Part shown: piece after piece, positions 1-5,663 of the stretch
Layout: each line of letters begins with the position of its first letter
Position numbering within the stretch: position 1 is the stretch's first letter
From: Streptomyces speibonae
GTDB lineage: Bacteria > Actinomycetota > Actinomycetes > Streptomycetales > Streptomycetaceae
NCBI GenBank assembly: GCA_000715605.1
Contig: KL568600.1
Coordinates: forward strand, 41,793 to 47,529
Length of the DNA stretch: 5,737 nt
Direction of reading: 5' to 3'
Translations under genes and position numbers: made by a program
Notes under the pieces: generated by a model
What the model was told of the DNA's origin: nothing
What the model saw: the letters and a program-made list of their open reading frames with translations, nothing else
Databases searched by the model: none

Positions 1-1
1 G

Positions 2-82
2 ATCGACGCCGGCCGCATTGTCGCCACCGGCGACGAGCCCGGCACCCTCACCGCCCCCGCCACCTCCGAGGAGACGCGATGA
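2..82 (+). CDS. 3' end of an unidentified upstream gene (partial)
   Basis: A frame open from the window's left edge encodes 26 residues (beginning IDAGRIVATGDEPG, ending SEETR) and stops at TGA 80-82. That stop overlaps the ATG of the next gene in an ATGA junction, the same 4-base overlap style seen between the later genes, which is the main reason to believe it is real. It would be the C-terminus of the gene just before the MBL-rhodanese gene in the same operon, so a sulfur-related role is possible by context only. Too little is visible to name a family; the tail is rich in Ala, Thr, Glu and Pro and looks like an unstructured end. Confidence 0.55.
   Translation: MDAGRIVATGDEPGTLTAPATSEETR
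68..73 (+). promoter_or_regulatory. Ribosome binding site of the MBL-rhodanese gene
   Basis: GAGGAG lies 5 bases before the ATG at 79. It sits inside the last codons of the upstream gene, so translation of the two is probably coupled. It supports ATG 79 as the start. Confidence 0.7.
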
Positions 83-1479
83 TCACCGTTCTGCCCGTCG
101 AGACCCCCGGCCTGGGGGACCGCACCTACCTCGCCCACGACGGTTCGGTGGCGCTGGTGGTCGACCCCCAGCGCGACTACGACCGCGTCACCGCGCTGGC
201 CGACGCCGCCGGAGTGCGGATCACCCACGTGTTCGAGACGCACATCCACAACGACTACGTCACCGGCGGACTGGCCCTCGCCCGCGAGGTGGGCGGGCAG
301 TACCTGGTCAACGCCGACGACGAGGTCTCCTACGAGCGGACCCCCGTCCGCGACGACCAGGTGATCGAGGTCGGCGACACCATGCGGGTGCGGGCGATCC
401 ACACGCCCGGCCACACCCACACCCACCTGTCCTACGCGCTGGAGGCGGGCGGCGAGCAGGTCGCGGTGTTCACCGGCGGCTCCCTGCTGTACGGCACCAC
501 CGGGCGGCCCGACCTGCTCGGCCCGGACCACACCGACACCCTGGTGCGGGCCCAGTGGCGCTCCGCCCACCGGCTGGCCGAGGAACTGCCGGACGAGACG
601 GCCGTCTACCCCACCCACGGGTTCGGCTCCTTCTGCTCCGCGACCCAGGCCTCCGGTCTGTCCAGCACCATCGGCGAGGAGAAGCACACCAACACCGCGC
701 TCACCGCCGACGAGGAGGCCTACGTCCAGCAGCTCCTGGCCGGTCTGGACGCCTACCCGGCCTACTACGCCCACATGGGCGCGGCCAACTCCGGCGGGCC
801 CGGCAGGCCGGACCTGTCCGCGCCGTCCGTGGCGGACCCGGCCGAGCTGCGGCGCCGGATCGAGGCCGGAGAGTGGGTAGTGGACCTGCGCGACCGCACC
901 GCCTTCGCCGCCGGGCACCTCGCCGGCAGCCTCAACTTCGGCCTGGACGGCCAGTTCGTCACCTACCTGGGCTGGCTGATCCCGTGGGGGACCCCGCTCA
1001 CCCTGCTCGGCGAGACCGCCGAGGACGTGGCCGAGGCCCAGCGCGAACTGGTGCGCATCGGTATCGACCGCCCGGCCGGCATGGCCATCGGCGGGCCCGG
1101 GGACTGGGCCGGCGGTGAGCCCCTGGCCTCCTACGAGCGCGCCGGCTTCGCCGACCTGAAGTCCGCCCTCGGCGGTGACGACCTCGTCGTGCTGGACGTG
1201 CGCCGCGACCAGGAACGCGCCGAGGCGCACATCCCGGGCTCGGTGCACATCCCCATCCACGAGGTGCCGGGCCGCCTCGAGGAGATCCCCGCGGGCCGCG
1301 TCTGGGTGCACTGCGCGGGCGGCTACCGCGCCGGAGTCGTCGCCGCGCTGCTCCACGCCCGCGGCCGTGACGTCGTCGCCGTCGACGACAGCTTCGACAA
1401 CGCCCTCGACCTGGGGCTGTGCCCCCTCGTCTCCGACACCCCCGACACTCACGACAACCGACAGGAGATCAACGCGTGA
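79..1479 (+). CDS. MBL-fold hydrolase fused to two rhodanese domains (persulfide dioxygenase-like)
   Basis: A 466-residue soluble protein of the ETHE1/CstB-like group, in which an MBL domain is fused to rhodanese domains; family members oxidise glutathione or other low-molecular-weight persulfides or move sulfane sulfur. The MBL domain spans roughly residues 1-235: metal motif THIHNDY (H55, H57, D59, with Tyr in place of the usual second His of HxHxDH), TPGHTHTH (H112), FTGGS (131-135) where ETHE1-type enzymes have FTGD, and YPTHGFGSFCS (H180). The first rhodanese domain (about 253-345) has no catalytic Cys and is probably structural. The second (about 352-447) has an active-site loop HCAGGYRA with C412. 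The start is set by GAGGAG 5 bases upstream and by the ATGA overlap with the previous gene. The stop overlaps the GTG of the next gene. The fold is clear. The exact reaction is inferred, and loss of the Asp iron ligand (see findings) leaves dioxygenase activity uncertain. Confidence 0.9.
   Translation: MITVLPVETPGLGDRTYLAHDGSVALVVDPQRDYDRVTALADAAGVRITHVFETHIHNDYVTGGLALAREVGGQYLVNADDEVSYERTPVRDDQVIEVGDTMRVRAIHTPGHTHTHLSYALEAGGEQVAVFTGGSLLYGTTGRPDLLGPDHTDTLVRAQWRSAHRLAEELPDETAVYPTHGFGSFCSATQASGLSSTIGEEKHTNTALTADEEAYVQQLLAGLDAYPAYYAHMGAANSGGPGRPDLSAPSVADPAELRRRIEAGEWVVDLRDRTAFAAGHLAGSLNFGLDGQFVTYLGWLIPWGTPLTLLGETAEDVAEAQRELVRIGIDRPAGMAIGGPGDWAGGEPLASYERAGFADLKSALGGDDLVVLDVRRDQERAEAHIPGSVHIPIHEVPGRLEEIPAGRVWVHCAGGYRAGVVAALLHARGRDVVAVDDSFDNALDLGLCPLVSDTPDTHDNRQEINA
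1463..1467 (+). promoter_or_regulatory. Ribosome binding site deciding the GTG start of the rhodanese gene
   Basis: AGGAG lies 8 bases before GTG 1476. It favours this start over an in-frame ATG at 1419, which would add 19 low-complexity residues lying inside the upstream gene. Confidence 0.65.
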
Positions 1480-2057
1480 CCACCCCCACCAGTCCCCGCA
1501 GCCTGACCATCGACGAACTGCGCACCCGGCTCGACTCGGCCAGCCCTCCCCGGCTGCTCGACGTCCGCACCCCCGCCGAGTACGAGGGAGCGCACATCCC
1601 CGGTTCCTACAACGTCCCGCTCGACACCCTGCGCGAACACCGTGAGGAGCTGACGCAGCACCTGGACACCGACGTGGTGCTGGTCTGCCGCTCCGGCCAG
1701 CGCGCCGGCCAGGCCGAACGCGCCCTCGCCGAGGCCGGGCTCCCCGGTCTGGCGGTCCTGTCGGGCGGTATGACGGCCTGGGAGAAGTCCGGCGCCCCGA
1801 CCAACTACGGTCAGGAGCGCTGGGACATGGAGCGCCAGGTCCGCCTGGTCGCCGGCTCCCTGGTGCTGGTCGGCGCCCTGGGCAGCTTCCTCGTCCCCGG
1901 TCTGCAGGCGCTGTCCGCGTTCGTCGGCGGCGGGCTGGCCTTCGCAGCCATCAGCAACACCTGCGCCATGGGCGTGATGCTGTCGAAGATGCCGTGGAAC
2001 CGCACCCGGTCCTTCGACCCGCGCAAGGCCGTCGCCCAACTCGCCGACGGTAGGTGA
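1476..2057 (+). CDS. Rhodanese sulfurtransferase with YgaP-type membrane tail (DUF2892)
   Basis: A 193-residue protein. Residues about 9-107 form one rhodanese domain with LLDVRTPAEYEGAHIPGS and the active-site loop CRSGQR (C71), which would carry a persulfide during sulfur transfer. Residues about 118-176 form a DUF2892 membrane hairpin: WDMERQVRLVAGSL leads into two hydrophobic segments (about 124-140 and 145-165), and the tail NTCAMGVMLSKMPWNR is typical of the family and carries a second Cys (C163). The domain order matches E. coli YgaP, a membrane-anchored sulfurtransferase with its rhodanese domain in the cytoplasm. GTG 1476 was chosen because it overlaps the preceding stop (GTGA) and has AGGAG 8 bases upstream. 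It probably passes sulfane sulfur at the membrane beside the permease encoded next; that partnership is inferred from order only. Confidence 0.9.
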   Translation: MTTPTSPRSLTIDELRTRLDSASPPRLLDVRTPAEYEGAHIPGSYNVPLDTLREHREELTQHLDTDVVLVCRSGQRAGQAERALAEAGLPGLAVLSGGMTAWEKSGAPTNYGQERWDMERQVRLVAGSLVLVGALGSFLVPGLQALSAFVGGGLAFAAISNTCAMGVMLSKMPWNRTRSFDPRKAVAQLADGR

Positions 2058-2062
2058 CCGTC

Positions 2063-2923
2063 ATGACGCTGACGCTCGTCCTGGGTCTCGCGCTGCTGGT
2101 CGGTGTCTCCCTCGGGCTGCTCGGGGGAGGCGGGTCGATCCTGACCGTGCCGCTGCTGGTCTACGTCGCGGGCATGGACGCCAAGGAGGCCATCGCCACC
2201 TCCCTGTTCGTCGTCGGCGTCACCTCCGCCGTGGGCCTGATCAACCATGCCCGCGGCGGACGGGTCCGCTGGCGCACGGGCGTCCTGTTCGGAGCGGCCG
2301 GCATGGCCGGCGCCTACACCGGCGGGCTCATCGGCGGCCACATTCCCGACGTCGTGCTGCTGATCGCCTTCGCGGTCATGATGATCGTCACCGCCGCCGC
2401 CATGCTCCGGGGCCGTAAGAACGTCGACCCCGACCGGGCTCACAAGCAGCTTCCGGTGGGGCGGGTCCTGCTGGACGGCGCGGCCGTCGGCCTGGCCACC
2501 GGTCTGGTCGGCGCGGGCGGCGGCTTCCTCGTCGTCCCCGCCCTTGCCCTGCTGGGCGGCCTGCCGATGCCCGTGGCCATCGGCACCTCACTGCTGGTCA
2601 TCGCGATGAAGTCCGCCGCGGGCTTCGCCGGCTACCTGTCGAGCGTCCAGATCGACTGGACCCTCACCCTGGCCGTCACCGGGTTCGCGGTCGTCGGAAG
2701 TCTGGCCGGAGCCCGGCTGGCCGGGCGCGTCCCGGCCCACGTCCTCTCCCGGCTCTTCGCCTGGTTCGTGCTGGCCATGGGCACCTTCGTCCTGGTCCAG
2801 CAGACCCCCGCCCACATAGCAGTCCCGATTGTGGTGGCCGTCGCCTCGCTCGGCGCCGGTGCGGGCGTCTGCTACGGCTTCGTCGCCCGCTGTCCCCTGC
2901 GACGCGCCGTCCACCGGGCCTAG
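2063..2923 (+). CDS. TauE/SafE-family membrane permease (probable sulfite or anion exporter)
   Basis: A 286-residue, very hydrophobic protein with the internal duplication of the TauE/SafE (DUF81) family. The first half has LGGGGSILTVP (20-30) and AIATSLFVVGVTSAVG (43-58). The second half repeats this as GAGGGFLVVP (150-159) and AIGTSLLVIAMKSAAG (172-187). About eight membrane segments are expected, and the end is basic (RCPLRRAVHR). In sulfur operons this family is usually taken to export sulfite or related anions, which suits the end product of persulfide oxidation; the substrate is inferred. Start: ATG 2063 has AGGTG (2052-2056) six bases upstream. A GTG at 2054 would add three residues and recreate the GTGA overlap seen at the previous junction but has a poorer ribosome site; both are possible. 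The TAG stop lies at the edge of the downstream insertion sequence. Confidence 0.9.
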   Translation: MTLTLVLGLALLVGVSLGLLGGGGSILTVPLLVYVAGMDAKEAIATSLFVVGVTSAVGLINHARGGRVRWRTGVLFGAAGMAGAYTGGLIGGHIPDVVLLIAFAVMMIVTAAAMLRGRKNVDPDRAHKQLPVGRVLLDGAAVGLATGLVGAGGGFLVVPALALLGGLPMPVAIGTSLLVIAMKSAAGFAGYLSSVQIDWTLTLAVTGFAVVGSLAGARLAGRVPAHVLSRLFAWFVLAMGTFVLVQQTPAHIAVPIVVAVASLGAGAGVCYGFVARCPLRRAVHRA

Positions 2924-2935
2924 GGGCAATACCGG
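2923..2935 (+). repeat. Left terminal inverted repeat of the IS element (provisional)
   Basis: GGGGCAATACCGG pairs with the right-end repeat at 4367-4378. It begins at the last base of the permease stop codon and lies just outside the ancestral transposase stop (2940-2942), as expected for an IS end. Confidence 0.45.
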
Positions 2936-2939
2936 TGAT

Positions 2940-4345
2940 TTAGGTTGTTTTCCGGCTGGTTGAAGTGGCTCTGGTTGGCTCGACCAGCCGGACCGTCGGG
3001 GTGTCTGGCCGTGGTGGGCCGTGGTGCTCGGCTCGTTTGAGGGCCCAGTTGGACATTTTGCGTTTGATCACGCGGGGGTTCGAGCGTAACCGCCGTGCGG
3101 GCAGCAGCCGTTCGGTGATCTCACGCAGGCTCTGGGCGGTGGACCGGGCCAGTCGCGAGGGGGGAAAGCGCCGCCTGCCCGGTCACGCGGCGGCGGACGA
3201 CGCGAAGGGTGCGGGTGAAGGAGATCCGGTCGGGATCGTGCCCGGCCTTGAGAGCGGCCTGGTGCATCAGGTCGCGCAGCGCATGCTGGACCAGCAGGAA
3301 TGCGAAGATCTCCTGTTCGACGCCGCGTGGGTACCGGGAACGCAGCACCATCCCCGGGACGCCCTGGTGGTTCTTGATCTCGTCCAGGGTGTTCTCGATC
3401 TCCCACCGCTGGGCATAGGAGGACGGCAAGCTCCTCGGCCGGTGCCTGGGCGGGGTCGAGGAGGGTGGTGATCAGCCGGTAGACGGTGCCGTCACCACCG
3501 CGTGGGCCGAGGGTGCACTCGATCACCCGCACCCGCTCGGGGTCCGCGCGCCGATAACGGTCCCGCTTGGCAACGATCTCCGACAGGTAGGACCCGTCGG
3601 GGAGGGCTTCGAGGACCGGCAGCACCACGACGCTGCGGACCCTCCACAGTAGGTCCGCGCCGCCCGCCTTCGCAGCACGCCACAGGTCGAGACCGCAAAA
3701 GCCCCGGTCGGCGAGCACCAGCATGCCCTTCGTCAGCACGGGAAACAGCCGCTGGGCCAGGACGCTCTCGTGGACCTTGAGCGGTCCGACCTCGGCCGCG
3801 AACACGGCATGAGTGCCGCACTCGGCCAGGGCCGCCACCCTCACCTGCGGATACGCACGGCGACCCTGCCCGCGACTGGTACCGGGACGCCCGAAGAACT
3901 GGGCATTCGCCGTGGTGTCCGGAACGTCGAAAACCGTGCCGTCCACCGCGACCAGCCGCCACCGCCGATACCAGGCCCCCTGCGTCCGCGCGACTGCCAC
4001 CGGCCGGCACACCCGCGTGAACAGGGCCCGCAACGGCTCCGGACCAGGCCGCAGACGGGCCCGGCCGATCGCCGCCGTCGTGGGCACCCGCCAGGCCTTC
4101 ACCCACCGGCCTTCGCGCTCCAGCCCCTGGACCAGAAGCCGAGCCACCTCTTCATGGCCCTGCCCGAAAAACAGACACATCGCCAGGACGAAGTAGACCA
4201 CCACCCGTGCCGGCAACAGCCGCGTCCACTGCTCGACCCTGCCGCACTCGGCAACCACCTCGTCGACCAGCTCCGGCGGAAACGCCCGCGTCAGCACCCC
4301 CAACGCGATCCGATCCGAGAACCGATCAACCCCCGACGACTTCAC
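2940..4345 (-). pseudogene. IS4-family DDE transposase, broken by two frameshifts
   Basis: The unbroken protein would be 467 residues from GTG 4345 to TAA 2942-2940. Frame one runs to about codon 309 and carries the N-terminal IS4 domain (FPPELVDEVV near 22-31) and two catalytic aspartates, D135 in AVDGT and D213 in LADRGF. At 3417-3423 one extra base shifts the frame: EELAV should continue YAQRWEIENTLDEIK, which carries the IS4 signature Y(2)R(3)E(6)K with the catalytic Glu. That second segment runs to about 3165, where a six-base G run (3159-3164) carries another extra base. A third segment then reads SRLARSTAQSLREITERLL and the basic tail ending TSRKTT. Without repair, frame one yields a 425-residue product lacking the catalytic Glu (stop near 3068). 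Two compensable one-base insertions point to decay or to homopolymer sequencing errors; programmed frameshifting is less likely. Confidence 0.9.
2951..2992. repeat. Perfect 10-bp inverted repeat near the left end of the IS
   Basis: TCCGGCTGGT (2951-2960) and ACCAGCCGGA (2983-2992) are exact reverse complements separated by 22 bases. They lie inside the last codons of the ancestral transposase. RNA from either strand could form a hairpin here. No T-tract follows on either strand, so it is not a classical intrinsic terminator, though it could slow read-through from the permease operon into the element. Confidence 0.5.
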
Positions 4346-4366
4346 CTGACCCGGCCTTGAGCGCCC

Positions 4367-4378
4367 CCGGAATGCCCC
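4367..4378 (-). repeat. Right terminal inverted repeat of the IS element (provisional)
   Basis: CCGGAATGCCCC, read from outside inward as GGGGCATTCCGG, matches the left end GGGGCAATACCGG apart from one gap and one mismatch. The true end may differ by a few bases because the flanking sequence is also G/C-rich. Confidence 0.45.
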
Positions 4379-4397
4379 GCCCCGGTCCGGTGTTCTT

Positions 4398-4411
4398 TAC
4401 CCCAGGGGGTA
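4398..4411 (+). promoter_or_regulatory. Operator-like palindrome (CsoR/CstR type) before the thioredoxin gene
   Basis: TACCC-CAGG-GGGTA is a perfect 5+4+5 palindrome of the form reported for CsoR-family operators. It is followed directly by TCAA, so TATCAA overlaps its right edge and could serve as a -10 element; no good -35 is visible. It ends 40 bases before the thioredoxin ATG. It is the only candidate control site for the thioredoxin-repressor pair, so autoregulation by the repressor encoded at 4862 is the natural reading. Confidence 0.65.
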
Positions 4412-4451
4412 TCAAACGCCGCCAGTCCGATGAAACGGAAGGAATCACATC

Positions 4452-4820
4452 ATGAGCACCGTCGCACTCACCGCCACCGACTTCGAGAGCACGGTCACCG
4501 GCAACGACATCGTCCTCGTCGACTTCTGGGCCGCCTGGTGCGGACCGTGCCGGATGTTCGCCCCCGTCTACGAGAAGGCCTCCGAGGCCCACCCCGACAT
4601 CGTCTTCGGCAAGGTCGACACCGAGGCCGAGCAGGCCCTCGCCGCAGCGGCGGACATCACCTCGATCCCCACACTGATGGCCTTCCGTGAAGGCATCCTG
4701 GTCTTCTCCCAGCCCGGCGCCCTGCCGCCGCAGGCGCTGGACCAGTTGACCACCGCCGTCCGCGGGCTCGACATGGCCGAGGTCCGCGCCTCTCTCGCCG
4801 CCCAGAGCCCCGGTCAGTGA
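4452..4820 (+). CDS. Thioredoxin
   Basis: A 122-residue protein with the complete thioredoxin fold: VLVDFWAAWCGPCR places the redox pair at C30 and C33, and the cis-proline loop SIPTLMAF has P73. There is no signal peptide or membrane segment, so it should act in the cytoplasm as a dithiol reductant. The length is slightly above the usual 105-110, with an extra C-terminal tail (about 105-122) rich in Ala and Ser. AAGGAA (4439-4444) lies 7 bases before the ATG. It precedes the repressor gene by 41 bases and follows an operator-like palindrome, so it is probably transcribed with the repressor. In this setting the likely job is reducing protein or small-molecule persulfides and recharging the rhodaneses; that role is inferred from context. 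Confidence 0.93.
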   Translation: MSTVALTATDFESTVTGNDIVLVDFWAAWCGPCRMFAPVYEKASEAHPDIVFGKVDTEAEQALAAAADITSIPTLMAFREGILVFSQPGALPPQALDQLTTAVRGLDMAEVRASLAAQSPGQ

Positions 4821-4826
4821 CCGCGG

Positions 4827-4841
4827 CCGGTCCCGGACCGG
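4827..4841. repeat. Short perfect palindrome between thioredoxin and repressor genes
   Basis: CCGGTCC-C-GGACCGG is a 7+1+7 inverted repeat in the 41-base gap, upstream of the repressor's ribosome site. It does not resemble the TACCC...GGGTA operators. It may be a small mRNA hairpin tuning expression of the second gene, or chance in GC-rich DNA. Confidence 0.3.
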
Positions 4842-4861
4842 TCCCGTGAAAGGAAGAACCC

Positions 4862-5128
4862 ATGACCCAGCTCCCCGCCGACCAGGTGCGGTCGGCCGCC
4901 AATCGGCTCAAGCGCGCACAGGGCCAGCTCACCGGCGTCGTGCGCATGCTGGAGGAAGGACGTGACTGCGAGGAGGTCGTCACGCAGCTCGCCGCGGTCA
5001 ACCGCGCACTGGACCGGGCCGGCTTCGCCATCGTCGCCAGTGGCCTCAAGGAGTGCCTGAGCCAGGAGGGCGGCGCCGACAGCCTCGACACCCAGAAGAT
5101 GGAGAAGCTCTTCCTCTCCCTCTCCTGA
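4862..5128 (+). CDS. cstR: CsoR/CstR-family repressor, probably a persulfide sensor
   Basis: An 88-residue all-helical DNA-binding protein of the CsoR/RcnR/FrmR family. RLKRAQGQLTGVVRML (15-30) is the family's first helix. The sensing cysteines are C36 (GRDCEEVVTQL) and C65 (LKECL). In copper-sensing CsoR the pattern is Cys-His-Cys (C36, H61, C65 in M. tuberculosis); here residue 61 is Gly. A two-Cys protein lacking the His matches CstR, which senses sulfane sulfur by linking its two cysteines across subunits. The surrounding rhodanese, MBL and permease genes agree. An AGGA core (4851-4854) precedes the ATG by 7 bases. It probably represses its own unit through the palindrome at 4398 and the DUF302 gene through that at 5584. 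The family is certain; the persulfide ligand is inferred from residues and context. Confidence 0.9.
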   Translation: MTQLPADQVRSAANRLKRAQGQLTGVVRMLEEGRDCEEVVTQLAAVNRALDRAGFAIVASGLKECLSQEGGADSLDTQKMEKLFLSLS

Positions 5129-5149
5129 CCCTCCGGCCCGGATGGGTCA
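5126..5149. terminator. Bidirectional hairpin between convergent repressor and DUF302 genes
   Basis: TGACCC (5126-5131) pairs with GGGTCA (5144-5149). Inside, TCCG (5132-5135) pairs with CGGA (5139-5142) around a 3-base loop, giving a 10-bp stem with one bulged T at 5143. The stem begins with the stop codon of the repressor gene and ends with that of the DUF302 gene. It lacks a T-tract, which is common for actinobacterial terminators. Confidence 0.6.
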
Positions 5150-5542
5150 GGGGGCGGACAGCGCGGCGAGGGCGGCGTCCAGGCGGGCGGTGGCCTCCTC
5201 GGCGACGGGCCGGAGGGCGTCGAGGCCGGTCAGGGTGACCATGGTGCCCGGGTCGAGGGCCTGGACGAGCGTATGATCCCCGTCGCGGCGCACGACGACG
5301 TTGCACGGCAGGAGGAGGCCGATGGAGCGCTCGGTCTCCAGGGCCCGGTGTGCGAGGGGCGGGTTGCAGGCGCCCAGGATCAGGTAGTCCTCCATGTCGT
5401 GGTCGAGCTTGGTCTTCAGGGTGGCCGTCACGCCGATCTCGGTGACGACGCCGAATCCCTGGTCGGCCAGGGCCCGACGGACGGCGGCGACGGCGGCGCC
5501 GAAGTCGGTGGTGGCCAGGCGGACGGTGCGGTCGTAGGACAC
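5147..5542 (-). CDS. DUF302 domain protein
   Basis: A 131-residue protein filled by a single DUF302 domain. Recognisable family segments are GFGVVTEIGVTATLKTKL (29-46), YLILGACNPPLAHRAL (53-68) and SIGLLLPCNVVV (73-84), with two cysteines, C59 and C80, at conserved positions. There is no signal peptide or membrane segment, so it should be cytoplasmic. The biochemical role of DUF302 is not established. Here it is convergent with the repressor gene and has its own operator-like palindrome 41 bases upstream, so it appears to belong to the same response; its paired cysteines would suit sulfane-sulfur or metal binding, which is inference. GTG 5542 is preceded by AAGGAG (5557-5552) with 9 bases between. 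Confidence 0.9.
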   Translation of the reverse strand: MSYDRTVRLATTDFGAAVAAVRRALADQGFGVVTEIGVTATLKTKLDHDMEDYLILGACNPPLAHRALETERSIGLLLPCNVVVRRDGDHTLVQALDPGTMVTLTGLDALRPVAEEATARLDAALAALSAP

Positions 5543-5583
5543 GGTGCGCTGCTCCTTCGGTGCGGAATACCTGGTTCCCTTGA

Positions 5584-5597
5584 TACCCCGCCGGGTA
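5584..5597 (-). promoter_or_regulatory. Operator-like palindrome (CsoR/CstR type) before the DUF302 gene
   Basis: TACCC-CGCC-GGGTA on the plus strand; read toward the DUF302 gene it is TACCC-GGCG-GGGTA followed by TCAA. It matches the site before the thioredoxin gene in arm sequence, spacer length, TCAA extension and distance to the start codon (41 bases against 40). Confidence 0.65.
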
Positions 5598-5646
5598 CCC
5601 GTCGTGGGGGACGCGATGCCGGACAGGCCACCCGGGCAGGCCGTGA

Positions 5647-5663
5647 AATACCCCCTCGGTATT
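5647..5663 (+). promoter_or_regulatory. Second, variant palindrome in the divergent region
   Basis: AATACC-CCCTC-GGTATT is a perfect 6+5+6 palindrome. It shares the TACC/GGTA edges of the other two sites, but the spacing is one base shorter than TACCC-N4-GGGTA. It lies 65 bases before the probable GTG start at 5729 and may control that gene. It is a weaker match to the operator pattern. Confidence 0.45.

Larger units (their letters stand above)
2923..4378. mobile_element. IS4-family insertion sequence with imperfect terminal repeats
   Basis: An element of about 1.45 kb carrying one minus-strand transposase gene. The proposed ends are GGGGCAATACCGG at 2923-2935 and CCGGAATGCCCC at 4367-4378. 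Read inward they agree at 11 of 13 aligned positions with one gap, with the transposase start 22 bases inside the right end. I could find no matching target-site duplication in the flanks, so the exact ends are provisional. The element separates the permease operon from the thioredoxin-repressor unit and leaves the operator at 4398 intact, 19 bases beyond its right end. Confidence 0.75.

Noticed and set aside
18..1118. A 366-residue open frame on the plus strand overlapping the MBL-rhodanese gene
   Set aside because: It is almost entirely Arg, Pro, Gly and Ala, the usual product of reading GC-rich coding DNA in the wrong frame, and has no recognisable motif. The MBL frame has clear motifs and a good ribosome site.
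1811..2443. A 210-residue minus-strand open frame opposite the rhodanese and permease genes
   Set aside because: Low-complexity composition rich in Asp, Gly, Gln and Arg, no domain, and it spans the junction of two well-supported genes.
3417..3423. Programmed frameshifting as the way to make full transposase
   Set aside because: IS4-family elements usually use one frame, and a second unrelated shift would also be required at 3159-3164. Two accidental insertions are simpler.
2965..3471. A 168-residue plus-strand open frame opposite the transposase C-terminal part
   Set aside because: It runs antisense to the conserved YAQRWEIENTLDEIK region, so it is a mirror of coding constraint on the other strand. 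No ribosome site or family motif is seen.
3492..4106. A 204-residue minus-strand open frame within the IS element
   Set aside because: It is a frame overlap of the transposase, which has catalytic motifs in the other frame; this one is Gly/Arg-rich with none.
2913..4388. Target-site duplication flanking the IS element
   Set aside because: The bases just outside 2923 (ending gggccta) and 4378 (beginning gccccgg) show no direct repeat of the 9-12 bases expected for this family.
4862..5128. Assignment of the repressor as the copper sensor CsoR
   Set aside because: The histidine of the Cys-His-Cys copper site is replaced by Gly61, and no copper genes are present.
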